Source: Toxotes chatareus
Lineage: Eukaryota; Chordata; Actinopteri; Toxotidae
Reading direction: 5' to 3'
NCBI GenBank assembly: GCA_016801885.1
Contig: CM028899.1
Coordinates: forward strand, 20,443,501-20,507,500
Length of the DNA: 64,000 bases
Shown here: one piece after another, positions 12,515 through 26,054 of the stretch
Layout: each line of letters begins with the position of its first letter
Position numbering within the stretch: position 1 is the first letter of the stretch
Notes under the pieces: generated by a model
The model's database searches: none
What the model saw: the letters and a program-made list of their open reading frames with translations, nothing else
Told to the model about the DNA's origin: nothing
Translations under genes and position numbers: made by a program

Positions 12515-14659
12515 GCCAGTTTCAGTTTTCTGATGTCAATATAGGGAAAAAATGATTCCCAGAAGCATTTTTCTTTTATTGAAACCGCACCATCACACAC
12601 ACACATATACACACACTTGTGGGGGTCTTGTATTATTACCATGTTATTGCCTTTCTGGAAGGTGTGTGTGTGTGTCTATATGTTTGTGTCCTGTCTGTCT
12701 TTTCTCTGAATGTGCGTCTGTCTGACTGTGTGTAAATCTGTCTTTCTGCCTTACTGTCCCAGGAAATGTGACGTCTTCCTTCAACCAAACCTCTGACCCT
12801 TGGTTTCCTTGTCTTAGCACCATTGTGCAACTTTCAGTGAAGTAACAAGACAAAACAAAAACAAAAAAACCAGCCACACATTAGTGTGGAAAAGCTGCAG
12901 TGAAAAGCATTGTCACATGAGAGAAGTGAAAGCAGAAGGTGGAGTGGAGCTGACGTCACGGACATTTCCTGCTCTAACTGGAATAAGTGCTACTGTAACT
13001 GAGGAGGCTAATGTTATTATACCCAAAAGCTTTTTTGTAATAAAGATTTATAAAATTGAACCCATGCTCTCGCTTCACCGTGTCAGCTGCTGTGTCTCAA
13101 ATGACTTGTGCTCGTCATAGGTCCCTGCAGGACAGAAGTGACAGAGCAGAGATGGACAGCAACTCATGCAGAGCTTACTGAGTTTATGTGAAACTATACT
13201 GTTTTTTTTGCCCATCAATCTACGCTCGATAACACCTAATGACAAAATGATAGTTCAGTGATTAATTAAGGAAGTGATGGTCAGACTAAACAGCAATTAT
13301 TAAGATAATGTTAGTTGCAGCCCTAAATTTTAATATTCAACTGACCTAGATTTGCTCCTATGTATATTGCTGTAATCATAAAATGTTAGTCATATATTTT
13401 GTTCATACAATCTTATCAGATATAACAAATTATTTAAAAAATTTTAAGTATTAAAATCTTTATTGGCCTAAAAAGTTGAGTAAAAGTTGGACACTGGCCA
13501 TGAACTGTGAGGTCCATGTGGTCCAGAGTAATAATGTGAATAATATATAATATGCAGCCTGTAGAGTAAGTGTCATTTAGCCTGATGTGTGTGAAAAGGA
13601 GCAGATTATTCAGACTCAAGTGGGGTTTTTTTCACAGGAAGCTGAAACCATGACCAAAACCTGAAATGAATCTTGACTAAAATTCAACTCTCATCTTAAC
13701 CAATAAGTTTCAATTGTATAAAATCACCTGTTTTTCCCCAACAGAGAGAAACAAAAGTGACAACAAATACAAAGGGTGTTTTTCAAATGCACCTGCTCTG
13801 GTATTTGCGTTAGAGGGTTTGTATAGGACTCAGTGGTGAAATGAGTCACTCAGTTCCATACAACTCTAACCTCACTTTTATTGTTCCCTTACTCTGAATG
13901 CCATCCTTTTACATCCACCATCACAAATTCAGGTTTCATAGAAGAGTTTCTCATTTCCTCATTTGGATAGAACTATTTCTCAGACCACCTGAAGGCACTG
14001 TGCGCGTCTCAGTCAGCATGAGCGTCAGCACTGCTGGACCACAATCACAGATGGTGGTCCACCACAGATGTGGGTCAGCAGTGCTGGTATGCACTTATTT
14101 GCTTTTATTGTGCTTGACTGACCTCAAATGTTAATATGTGGACCCGCAACATGGTGGAATAGATGGAGTTGGACACCTTGATTATAAAGTTCAACAAAAC
14201 TGAGTTCTGTGCCCTCCATGGAGGTGAGACAGGTTGAATTAGACTGCAGGTGTTTTATGTAGGTGGAGCTGAACCGTGATGCCATGTGACTCTGTTTCAT
14301 GTGTAAGTAGGCAACTGTCTGCCACTGATCACCGTAACAACTTAATAAGCTGGTAACATGTCAGGAAACCTTCAGGCAGCAGTAATATAATCAAAATCAT
14401 TAAAAATTTGATGTCTGGTCAAAATTTTCTGAGTGGTGGGTGGTGGATTTTTTTTTTTAACGTGTACATTTCCAGGACCGTCAGGCTGCTGCTGTAGAGC
14501 TGAACTGGTTTTATCTATATAAACTTTGAGGCTCCACATTCCACGCGTTACATGCTCAGTGTGTATTTTATTTAATGAGTGGATATATATATATATATGT
14601 ATATATAATGTTTTTCACCACTGCCCTGTATATCTGTGATATATAAGATGTGAAAGCAT

Positions 14660-14731
14660 CTCAGGACATATTCACAGGCTTCATGCCTGACCGCGATGCT
14701 TTCCTGTGTGCGTCAAGAGGAGAGACCACGC

Positions 14732-14786
<55 letters not shown>

Positions 14787-15160
14787 GTGAGTGAGAGAGA
14801 GAGAGAGGGAGAGAGCTGGCGGTCAGTTTGATGCAGACCTTCAAACCGGAGACACCGGGTAAGAAATAAGCGTCTTTATTTCTTTTGAATGTCTTAGTAA
14901 TTGTTGGCTGAACTTAAGATTTTAACAGCAGAGCCCGTGTGTGTGTGTTCCTGCCTCAGTTAAGGACAGTTTTATTATGATTTACAGTTTTTTTTAATCA
15001 GCGGCAGACATGGATGGAGTTTCCGTATTAATTGCTGAAAGGACCGATCCTGTTGAGTGTGAGTCCCTTCGGCGCGGGTGAATCTCCAGAGCAAATATTA
15101 GTTTTGATTTTTTTTCTGAGGAGTGAAACGCGGCGACAGATTTGGGCAGGGTTTGAATGC
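14660..15160 (+). promoter_or_regulatory. Possible promoter and non-coding first exon of GPR68
   Basis: This patch has more CpG than its surroundings (e.g. GGCGCGGG, AACGCGGCGAC). A donor consensus (ACCGG, then GTAAGAA at 14859) could close a 5' non-coding exon ending at 14858. GPR68's first coding exon is preceded by its own acceptor at 25835-25836, so an upstream exon must exist. The link between the two over 11 kb is inference. Confidence 0.25.
14734..14784. repeat. (GT)n microsatellite
   Basis: About 25 GT dinucleotides without interruption, followed by a GA-rich run. Confidence 0.97.
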
Positions 15161-16389
15161 CTGCACTGTCCACAGGTTTGAATGATTTACCTTAGGTGTT
15201 TAGTCCTGTCAGTTAGGAGGCTGCTGCTGTGGAGTCAGATACAGATGAATAGTTTCCATCTCTCACGATGTGAAGCTGTTAGAGAGAAAAAGCAGCAACA
15301 GCTGCAGATCCTCGTTTTCTTGCTTGATGGACCGAGCTTCATGTAATATTCATAGAGAGGTACCATGTGGATCACTGGCTGATCAACACGTGTGGGATAC
15401 AGCCTGACATGCACCTTGGCTGCACCTGTTGTGGTCTGTTCGTTTCTCTGCAGTGATCCCTGATCAAACCAGGCTGGTCAACACAGGTGCTAAAAATTTA
15501 GAAAAAATATGATTCCGACTATTTTAGCTGAATATAAACTTCTACTGAACAAATCCATATAGTATGAGTGGACTGTAGTGAGGATGCTACTGGAGGAAGA
15601 ATATCACAACTTCTTGACATCACAGACATTTTTTTAATGTGGTACTGTTGTGTAGATTTTAGCTGTTCAGTGTGCTGCTGTGATAATGAGGAAGAGTCAG
15701 ACACGTGTCCTGGCTGCAGGCCAATGATGACTTCTGGTTAACCTCCACATCTCTGATTGCTTCACACACTGACTGCTTGAGCTCTGAGCCTGACTGACTG
15801 ACTGATGGACTGAATGAGCATAAACATACCGTTGTTAGTTTACATTCTCAGATTCTCAGAAGACAGGAGTGACTGATGAAATGAACAGACGCTTGGACCA
15901 CATCTTCACCAAACCACCAAACCAAAGCTAATATTCCCACTTGGTGTCCGGCCGTGCGGTTGGTGTTACTGGCTGTGGCTTTGAGATCTTCACTGCTGAT
16001 TTTTCTGCCGTCACCCCAAAAACAATGGAGGTCAATGGCATTTAAATCATGGAATAATTTACTGCCAGTTTCCACCATTAAAGCTGCAGCGATCAATATT
16101 TTATATTAACAATGGATCTGAGGATAGTGGTGTAATTACTTTTGACTTGTGCTTTTCTCAGATAATTCAGGCAACCTTTTTAATCTCCTTATAGCCCGGC
16201 CTTGGGTCTAGGCCCAGACATTGGGCACCAGTTAGATGGAGTGCTGTGGCCCTTTGTGTACACTAACCTCATTCATCCATGAAAAGGCCGTCTCAGCGTT
16301 CTGCAGACATTAGCGGAAAGACAGAAAAAGACAAACTCAGTAATGTCAGTGGCTTTACATACAGATTCAGCTGAGACCATGGTGCTAAA

Positions 16390-16950
16390 TACGGAGGCAG
16401 AGGACTGTCGAGGGCCCTTGAAGGGGTTCAGTGGTCCTGGTGGAAGTTTCAGGGGTTCTGAAGGGGGTTCCACAACCTTATGGAACTGGTTCTTGAAAGT
16501 TTTTTTTCTTCCTCTGGACCCTCAAATCCCATGATGAACTCTAAGACGTACACCAGGGCCCTCCATCAAACCCACAAGGAAGCTCTGAGTCCTTCTAGAG
16601 GCCCCCTGGAGTGTCCTCAAGACCCCTTTGGATGAACTAGAAACCAAGTGAGGAGGTCCTAGGGGTTTTCAAAGGGATTGAAGGACCCTTGATGATGGAA
16701 CAGGTCCTTCAAATGTTCCTCGGGTGCTGGTACAGTCCCAGGGGGCTTTGAGAGAATCTCTGGGACCCTCTAGCAGAACTCACACCATGCTCCTTTGTGG
16801 TACCAGTGGAGGTCTCTGGGCTCCTCGAGGTGATTTGAGGCAACTTGAAAGACCCATGGGGACAGTTCCACTGTCCCTGTAGAGATCCTGGAACCCCCTT
16901 GAGCACCCTAGGAATTTCCACTCAGGCCACAAGGGGTCCAGTGGGGTCCA
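16390..16950. repeat. Unclassified repeat rich in GGACC/GGTTCC-type words
   Basis: Around 550 bp is dense in short related words (ggtcctgg, ggttcc, gaccct, ccttgaa, ccctggag) on both strands, unlike the AT-rich flanks. It may be a decayed minisatellite or an old GC-richer repeat. I could not derive a clean period and recognise no family. Confidence 0.35.
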
Positions 16951-17869
16951 GATCTGGGTAAAGGATGAAGGTCTCACATACCTTCAGTGATGTTCATGCT
17001 ACTTTATCCATTCAGTCTTACATTGTCTTCATGTCGGCTGAATTCTTGTTGGAAATGACCCAGACCAGTTCGTACAGAGTGAAACTGTCCATCACACTGA
17101 CTTCATTTTCAGTTGACGTGGAAACTGTGAAGGTGGTTGCTAAGAAGATAACATTTATGTTGATTAATCAAATGTTATTTCTGTAAGTTGACTTACAACA
17201 ACCCAAACATCTGTGTTGATACGTTATCTGGGCTTGTTGACATTTTGTTCTGTTGCTTTTTTTTTTTTCATAGCTGTAGCCAGGTAGCTGTGTTGGAAGA
17301 TAAAATCACTTCTCTAAACCCTGCCTTAAAAACTCTGATTTACTGGTTGTTTTTCCTAAAGATGGAAATAGCTGAACAAACTGGAAATGTTGGTTGGATC
17401 TGGTTAGGTGGGGTTTTCAATAGGGGCCAAAGCCAAAAATAAAATAGACTGCGTCGTTAGGAAGAGCAATGATAAGCACCTTGGCTGATCAGAAAAAAGG
17501 AGAGAGCACCATGAATAAACTCAGATCCCATAGAAAATCTGTCCTAGTGCTGTTTTGTGGGCAGGTGATCTCTGGGAAATGCAGGGCAAAAAAACACCAC
17601 AGCAATTAGCACTTAGCAATAAAGACGGAGACAAAAAGCCAGAGTGAGTTTCATAGAACACCACATACTGATTACTGGCAGGGAAGTCTCTTATTACGGC
17701 TCACTGAATGCAGAATCACCACTGTTGTGATGTTTATGATCCAATTTTAACGCCAAGATTCATGATTTAAGGCTGTGATGACAACTGTGAGCACTGCTGA
17801 ACTCCTTGTGGTCTAAAGCAGAGTTTAACCAGTTTTTTTTTCTGAAGTTTGAAAAATACAGTCCATTAT

Positions 17870-17965
17870 GTAAGCATGTGGACATTAGCATTTGGCATAA
17901 AGCATCTTTGTGCCTAAGTACATCTGCACAGAGCTGCCAGCATGGCTGACGACACTTAGTGTTGT
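17870..17965 (+). repeat. Fragment of a common fish repeat (TTAGCATTT...GTGCCTAAGTACA type)
   Basis: Words such as ACATTAGCATTT, TGTGCCTAAGTACA and CACAGAGCTGCCAGCATGGC are the tail of the same family seen more fully at 25395-25755. Confidence 0.5.
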
Positions 17966-19718
17966 TAGTGTCTTCAAACTTTAACTCACTATTTCGAGCG
18001 AGCTAATAATACTACATCCGTTTTTGTTGCCCACCCTAGTTTGATGTCATAGTAGCTTGTGTCACTGAATTTGCCATCAGCGCCCAAACCAAATCCCACG
18101 AACAACAAACACCAACTTTGTACATCCATGTCTGTATCAAAGAGGCAAACTGATGTTACTCAGTGTGACGGTTTCAGCAGACTCAGAGGGAGTCGCCTGG
18201 CTGCCGTGGCTGAGCTCTGCCGAGTGAACACACTTACCAAACGGAGCGGAGCGAAAGGGGCGTGTGGACCTAGATGATAATGTAGTACACATCATATCAT
18301 GTTTGAAAACATCTCAGAGGTCCAGTCTCTGTGAGGAGAAGGAATGCACATTACTTCATTGACATGAATTGGAGGAAAATCTTATGATTAAGTCTGTAGG
18401 ATCCAAATCTGATAAAGTAACTGTGATAAAGTAATTACTGATCAGCTGTTTGAAGCCAGGTGGGCTGAGGTAATATTAATTTTAGAGGGTTAATGGAGAA
18501 GCAGAACGTTTTGACAGAGTTTAAAGACATATGTGGTCTGAATCTTTGTATCTATGATGAACAGACTGTTGATGTTGGCAGCAGTTGTGATGAGAAGGTC
18601 AGTGATGTTGATCTGAATGAATCCAGGATGCTGTTAGTAAAAATGAATCATCTCCACACATGTTAATCCGGTGGGACAGAGCAGCACAGTGCACCCAGCA
18701 TGTTACGTTCAAGGTGAACATGTGTTACTTAGAGGATATGACAGAGGTTGATAAACAGCATGGTAAGATACATGTCACCCTTCTTTCAAGATGCATGGTT
18801 GATAAATCACATCTGTCAGAGACCAAATATCGAAGCAGACTGTAAATCAGCACCAGGAGGTGCATTATGTGCTGATTTAGCACCTCCTGGACACGATAAG
18901 GATGATTTCCCTGGGGGAGGAGCAGGAAACCATTCAGAAGGATGAATAATCCTGGAGGATCATGAAGAGATGATAATGAAGGAAAAGTTTAACTTAAAAT
19001 GACTCAACACAAATGCGGATTAAACATAATATTCAATAATAGAGATAAACAGAAACACGTGGAGAAATCAAGATGGATGGATGGATGTCCTGCAACAAAC
19101 CAGCCTCTAATCTCAACAGGTCTCTGCAGTGGAGTTAAGAAATGAGACTGTAGTCAACCAATAACCGAGATGGCCAAGCTGATTTGGCAATAATTTACAG
19201 CTTAGGGTGCTGTCACACCCAACCTGCTTGGTTCAGTTCAGTCAAACTCCGGCGTGTTTTAGTGGTTGGTTCAGTTTGTTTCGTCTCCTTCACATCAGAC
19301 TCCACTGCAGTTTGTTTGTGGAGAAAGCAAATGGACCAACCACAAAGATATGTGATTTTAACAGGAATCCAATATCCATTTGGTGATTGTGAACTGTCAG
19401 GTACGTATTTATGCTAACCATTTACTTACTCTGGTAACAGGTATGAGCAAGGTGATACTGAGTTAAAAGGGAGGTTTGTGGCCGTGTACCACCTGAGTTA
19501 CTGCACCTGTTAGACCATATGACTACAAGATGCTGATCTGGAAACGGGACAAGAACTAAAAGACAACAGTGCCTCTTAGTCCAGACTGAATGAACCAAAC
19601 TTAGGGAAAGCACGTCAGTTCACATTGTCAAAGTTTACCTAGTGGTTACTAGTTTATTTGACACCACAGCATTTTACTTCTGTTTCTCCAGTTGTAACCA
19701 TCTTTTAGAGTCTAACCT

Positions 19719-19721
<3 letters not shown>

Positions 19722-19792
<71 letters not shown>
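19722..19792. repeat. (GT)n microsatellite
   Basis: About 35 GT dinucleotides, the longest such tract in the window. Confidence 0.97.
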
Positions 19793-19795
<3 letters not shown>

Positions 19796-22700
19796 ACTGG
19801 TTGAGTTTTCCTCTGTTTCTGTCTGTCTCCTCTCGCTTAGCGTATCATAAATCAAACATGGCCACCAGGTACATAAATCAAATACAGCCGTTTTAGACAG
19901 ACAAGCACAGAGACATGTAGCAGGGGGACGGATATCGTATAACGCTGTTGCTTTTTATGGATCTGTGAAAAAAAAACTTGTTGGAACTGGGGTAATGTTG
20001 TTTGCATGAAAATATAATGGTGGTGTAGTCCAGTCCAGTCCAAAGCAGACATAAAAGCAACTCACTCCACAGGCAGATTATTAAATATTCAAGCACCATG
20101 TTTAATGGCAGTCAGTGTGCTGGTCTCAGCTCTGGGCCTTGTGTATTTGTGTCTATTCACGTGTTATGACACTGTGAGAAGGATACAGTCCAGTGCTTTT
20201 TGTTTTTTTTTCATACTCCTGTAGACTTGCTTCTCATGACGGGGCGTGAGCATACTTGTCACTATGCACTATTGTAGTTCAATATGAATCATATAACAGA
20301 ATCAGCACGAGGTCCATGTGACTGAGCCGGGGTCACTGTGATTTTGAGCTCACTGTGGTGCAGTTGCATGAGACCAAAGCCTAAAGTCATTTCACATCAG
20401 CCCGTGTTGTTATAAAACGTCTCATTCCAGGAATTTCGGCATAATTGGTGCTGTGTGGTAAACTAAAACAAACACCGGAGAGTGGTTTGCTTCCATGTTT
20501 ACACGTGCAAGTAAGAGAAAGTGAGGTTGCGATGTAGAGTGACACACAAACATCCTGTGATTTGGAAGAAACATGTTTATATCATAATTATCTACCAGTT
20601 ATGTCTATTGCTTTTAGATTAGATTGTGTTGTATTTAATAAGTTCCATCCATATTCTACTAGATGTAATTAAAATTACGTAATCATCAAGTGTGTTTATT
20701 TTACAGAGACTTATAAAGTGTCTTAGCCAATTGGACTGATTATATAATGGGGATGAGGATAACAGTCATGGACTGTGATGATGTTACTGATGATGATGAT
20801 GATGATGAAGGTGGTAGTAGTTGGTGATGACACGACTTGGAGGAGCAGCCGTGGTTCAGTATGTTGCCTGGAGCAGTGGCAGGACCTGTGCCTGATTTAC
20901 AACCTGCTGCTGTTGCCACGCTCACTGCTGTCAGGGTCACTGATCAATGAGCAGCATTAGCATTCCAGCTGCCTCGGGGATATAAGTTAAGCTTTTGGTC
21001 ACACAGTATTGTGTTAGGTTATTGATGCTGGGGTCTGCTGGATTGATTAAGTTGAAAATGATCCATGTTCAGTGACTGGTTTGTTTACTGGGAGAACTGG
21101 ACCTCCTCCAGTGAGTTCCCAATGGGGTTGTTCGTACATGACTTAAATGTTAAATACAATGAAAGTGTGCAGGCACATGAGCACACATACAGCCAAGTCC
21201 TGTGTATGTCAGTGGGCTCTGGGTCAAATTAGCCCATGTGCTTCTGGGTTCAGACTTGGGATGATTTGGACTGAGATTAAGCCCCACTCATCAATTTGCA
21301 CTTGGGCTGGCCCAGTTCTAGCTCTTCTAGAAACCAGGTGTGCTGGATTTAGGCCTCTGAACCTGGGTGACAGCTGGGTCACTCTTTCTGCATTTGTGCA
21401 TATCTCTTTACCACAAACCAAACCCACGTATGAGTAGAGCTCAAGCAGAGCTCTGAGGTTCGTTTTCCATCACTCAGATTGTTTGCAGACTTCATAGTAA
21501 AGCTGAAAAGTCTCTGAACTGTGAAATTGTACATCACAACATGTAAAAGCACTTAAAGACTGAGCCAACCAACAGGAGTCCCCCTCTCTTTCTCAGGGCT
21601 CACACACTCACATGCTCTCTGTTATGAGTGGATCAGTGGACAGCAAGTGTCTGGACATGTGTTGTTGTTTTTTCTTCTACTTCCATCTTTGTTGGGACTA
21701 AATGTTCTCACAACATCAGTAAGAGAAACCTCTATAGTCAGGATGTTTGTTTGTCCTCAGGAAAATCTCTGGATACTTTCTGGGTCAGGAGTGAGTGAGG
21801 ACTGGGGGTTAGGTTATAAGTGGGGTTGTAGCATCAGTATTAAAATAGGTTTAATGGTTTGGGTTTAAAGTTTGGCTGATGTTAGATCTGAGGACTGTAT
21901 GTGCAGCTTGTTGTTAGGGGTAATATCAGGCAAATTTCCCTAACAGGCAAATCTTGTTGCAGCTGCAGACGCAAGTGTAACCACTCACTGTTTGATGTTG
22001 GGTCTGGATTTGTCCATGGCGTCATACATGTAGCTCTGATTGTGTAAGACTGATGACAGACGTCACTGCCGACTTCCTGCAAGGACAGCAAAACGGAAGT
22101 GTTGTCTAGATGATCAGTGTCACATATTTAACCCTTTAACTGTTATATGAAGAATAAGTTAATATTTAATTTTCTCAAAGCAACTTGAAACATTAAAATT
22201 TGGTTATAATCGATATTTGCCACTTTCCCTTTGGTAATGTAGACCTCTGGTGCAGGTACCAAATAAAACATGAGGTTAGAGAGGAACTCTTTCAAACTGT
22301 TATTTCCTCATGCACTGTTTACTAGTATAACAGAAACAGATAATAAAGATAAGATTATAAATCTGTATAGCTGGTGGGTGATGTGGTAAAGTCAGTCCCA
22401 AGCTGTTTCCTGGCAGCTTAAGTCTCATGAGAGAGTTTAATGTATTTACTTTGTTTGATTACTACACCTCACTTAATTAAACCTGGCTGCTCAGTCATGT
22501 TGAGTGATTGTCACCTGTCTCTGCACAGCTGCTCAGCACTAGCTGCAGCTGAACAGCTATAGGAGTTGGTGGAGACCAAAACAGAGCCAAGTGGCGTATC
22601 TTTAGATGGGAAAATGGGAGCACCTGAATTGGACTGATATTCAGTGTCAGTATATACCCTCAGTCCAGGTATCAGAATTGGTATTGGGAGAGAAAAAGAT

Positions 22701-23308
22701 GCATTGAAGCATCCCTACCTTTGTTGTGCAACCTACTGTGATGCATACTCAGACCTTGTTAGAACCATCTGTGTGCAGTATGCCTGCAGATGGTTGCACA
22801 AATTGTCTCAGATGATTTTTTTTCTGTCTGAAGTGTCTGAATGTAGCTGCACATTTAGCTCACTGTGTCTATTTACATCTTCTGCACGCAGCGTCCGACT
22901 GTGTAACTCTCACACACCTACATTGTGGACGGATTGTGTAACGGCCACACAAGCACACAGTGTGAGCCTGTCACTATATGTATACTAGTGAGATTGAATG
23001 ATGCCGTATTGCAGCCATGGACCTGCAGCTACAGGAAACCTCACCCAGGTTCACCCCTCTGTGGCAGGGTCAGTGGGTGAATGTGTGCACACGTGCAAAG
23101 AAAAAAAAACTCTATAAAAGTAGAAATTTCACAATTAAAATGTTTTGTCTGTTTGTGTATAAATTATGTTTATTCCAGTCACCTGGTGGAATAAGGGTTA
23201 AATGCATGGGTCAGCCTGACTCTAAAGGAATGCACATTATATCCAGCTGTGCCTTAATCTGACAGTGGTTTATTTAGGAAGACCAGAGAGACAGAGTCTT
23301 ACAGAAGG

Positions 23309-23317
23309 ACAGACAGA

Positions 23318-23348
<31 letters not shown>

Positions 23349-23350
23349 GT
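23309..23350. repeat. (GA)n microsatellite
   Basis: GACAGACAGA leads into a GA dinucleotide run with a few GG interruptions. Confidence 0.9.
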
Positions 23351-25394
23351 GCTGTTTATGGTTTAAGTGTGTTGTGTTAAAGTGGCTCTAAATGGTTTTA
23401 TAGTGTGTTATTATGGAGCCATTCTGAACAAGCTGGAATGCCAAAGTAAAGAAATTTAGTAGGGGTTATATTTAGAGGCTTCACTGTCCATTGACTCTGT
23501 CTTACACTGGAGCTGGAGTTCACAGAGGAGGGAAGCAGTGCTGCATTTACAATGGCTTCGGAAAGTGTTGTGACCCACCCCTTCACAGCAGTCATTTCTT
23601 CCCATCAGTCTACACTCAGTACGCCTTAATAACAGGGGGGGAACCTGAGTTAAGGAGCTTTATTAAAGCTAATTTATTAAAATGAAATCTTTCAAGTACA
23701 CAATAACTAACTAATAACTAAAAATCTTAGTTGTGTAGTTTGTGTTTCCAAAAAGTTACATACGGTTGCCTTGCTGTGATAACGTGTTTTTGTGTGTGTG
23801 TGTAATGAGTGACACATTATCAAACGTCATTAGGTGCTGGAGGCACTGAGTGACTGAGCACTGTCACGCTGAAAGAGGAAAGTTAAAACTGCTGTGAATC
23901 ATTTTTAAACAATCATTTATTCACCTTGTTGTGGTTGTTGCCTTTACACAAAGTGCATTTGAATGTGTGTAACTGAGGGGAAGTGAAAATATCATGCAAA
24001 TGTATAGAATCCAGATGTTCTGTGTGAAGTATGCTTTTCCCTGGCAACTGTAACTGGACCCATGCTCCTGAACAGCTCGCCCTAAGGTAACCTGAGCAGA
24101 TGGTAGATGACAGGATAAAGAACCAGTCACTGCTCTATAGAAATAGGAGAGTAGGTGGCAGCTGTGAAGCTGTGTGTTTAAGCTGCTGGGTTTTTTTTTT
24201 TTCTTCGATTTTAATTTAATTTTGTTGAATTACTGCCACTGCTGCATTAATATTTATGTCAGTAAATTCCACCTTTTCCTGAATGTACTCTTGCCTGCCG
24301 ACCTGCTTTCTCAGCATCACTTTAAGGCCTTTATTTTTTCAGTAAATAATATCCTTAAATGGCTCATTTTACTGAATCAAATTGGTCATACTTACAGAAT
24401 GATATCTCAGCATCTCTTATGTTTAAAACACACATAAGTGATCAGAGAGGATAGGAGGAGCTGACAGACAGCAGATCAATCAGCGTGAGAACTTCCTCTT
24501 GTGCTGTACAAAATATTCTGAAACATGCAGGATGGATACTGACATGGTAAGACAGATGCATAATGAGGAGCTGTCTCTGTTGTAGTAATGCAGGCTGGAC
24601 AAAGGATGCTGTATCTCTTTGTAGCAGCGGTGCAGGTTTTATCTAGATGGTGACCATCAGATCTGGTTCTAGTACTTAGTCTAGTGCTGCTCTAATGTAA
24701 CCAGTGAAGATAAAATACTGTTTAAATTTAGCTTATTACCTATTCATGTCTGCATAAAACTGAACTACTTTTGTAAGGTGGTCTTGCAGCCTGTAAGAGA
24801 AACAGTGAGACAGTGGACAGAGTCTATCTGACTTTGCTTTCCTCTTGTTAGTAAAACTGCTGTCCAGTTGACACGAGCAGTGGGTTGAAATTCTGAGTGT
24901 GAGGGCCTTTCTAATAATTTCTTATCGTTTGTTTTATAATTTTGAGTTTTACTTTGATCTCAGTGAGGGTTGAAGGGTTTCATTGTAGCATATGTATTGC
25001 TTCTTAACATGATCCTCTTCAAAAGCAGAAGTTGTTTCACTCTGTATCTCTGATTAACAGCTATTGATAATAATGTTATGTAGACCTAAATACAGTGACA
25101 CAACGTTCTGAGAAAGGATGTCTGCTCTTAAACTTTTTAATATCAAATGCAAAGAAATGCAAATGGACTCAACTAACTCTGCCATGACAGGTTTATCAAG
25201 ACCTTAATGATACAGTTACCAGTTGAATTATATCAGTTACATTTTGATGAAATGGAAATCAAAACAGGATGCAGTGGTTTCAGCAGGAAGACAGGGTATT
25301 TCATTACTCAGATGCCATCTGCTTCAACAACCACTCACAGAATAGTTTATATAAAACGAAACAAAGTGAATATGGCAACAAAACGGTAGTTCAA

Positions 25395-25755
25395 CCACTT
25401 TGGCCCAGACAGAAATATCTAAACAACTATTCAGTGGACGGCCAGGAAATTTTGTACATTCATGCTCCCCAGATGATGAATCCTACTGTGATACCTGAGT
25501 TTTCTTTTAGCACCACAAGGTTGATATTTATGTATATATATTTTGAGTAAATTATCTCAACAACTACTGGATGGATTCATGTTCCCCTCTGGATAAACTT
25601 TGTTGACCCTTAATTTTCACAAGAATAATGACCTTTATCAGCGTGTTAGCATTGTGATTGTGTGCATGTCAACATGCTGACGATAGCATTTAGCTCAAAG
25701 CACCACCGTGCAAGTACAGCTTCACAGAGCTGCTTGCATGGATGCTGCATCATAT
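25395..25755 (+). repeat. Interspersed repeat, common percomorph family
   Basis: Phrases AAATATCTAAACAACTATT, CATTCATG, TCTCAACAACTACTGGATGG, TTAGCATTTAGCTCAAAGCA and AGTACAGCTTCACAGAGCTG in this order are those of a non-coding repeat I know as very common in percomorph fishes. Two AACAACTA..GGATGG-type starts suggest an internal duplication. It ends about 80 bp before the 5' UTR exon of GPR68. A further piece lies near 33615-33660. Family name not assigned. Confidence 0.6.
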
Positions 25756-25836
25756 CCATCATGTCCAAAAGAAGCATCACACTGACAGTCAGTGTTTATA
25801 ATCTCTACTGAGTTCATTTCTTCTGTGTTCCCACAG

Positions 25837-26054
25837 TGGCCAAATGAAACCGGACTACCCAATCAAACAAGACGAACACTCAACCTGATGAGACGAGTCT
25901 AAGGCCTCGCTGAGTGCTCCTACCAGCATGAAGATTTGTGTGTGCGCGCGTGTGTGTTACATTAGATTTATGAGTATGTATGAACATGCCTGAAAATGTT
26001 CATGTGTGCATGTTAAAGGTGACGTAGTGCGAGTGTGTGTGGGATGTGTTCACA
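25837..26054 (+). other. gpr68: GPR68 5' UTR part of the first coding exon
   Basis: A polypyrimidine tract and CCCACAG acceptor (AG at 25835-25836) open this exon, which runs into the start codon at 26055. It contains upstream start codons: one at 25844 opens a 14-codon frame that ends at 25888 with its stop overlapping another ATG (TGATG), and one at 25928 opens a longer frame. These could lower translation of the receptor. Confidence 0.6.

Larger units (their letters stand above)
10281..25836. other. Intergenic region between CCDC88C and GPR68
   Basis: About 15.5 kb without a convincing coding exon: open frames here are short, lack homologous motifs and are not linked by splice signals. 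Contents are microsatellites, three stretches of degenerate interspersed repeat and a CpG-richer patch at 14.66-15.16 kb. Confidence 0.7.

Noticed and set aside
15848..16096. 82-codon minus-strand frame.
   Set aside because: No motif, no splice partners and AT-rich flanks; probably chance.
19642..19896. Open frame rich in alternating Cys-Val.
   Set aside because: It is a (GT)n microsatellite translated.
21200..21430. Possible palindromic repeat around GGGCT/AGCCC words.
   Set aside because: The inverted matches are short and scattered; no clear element ends were found.
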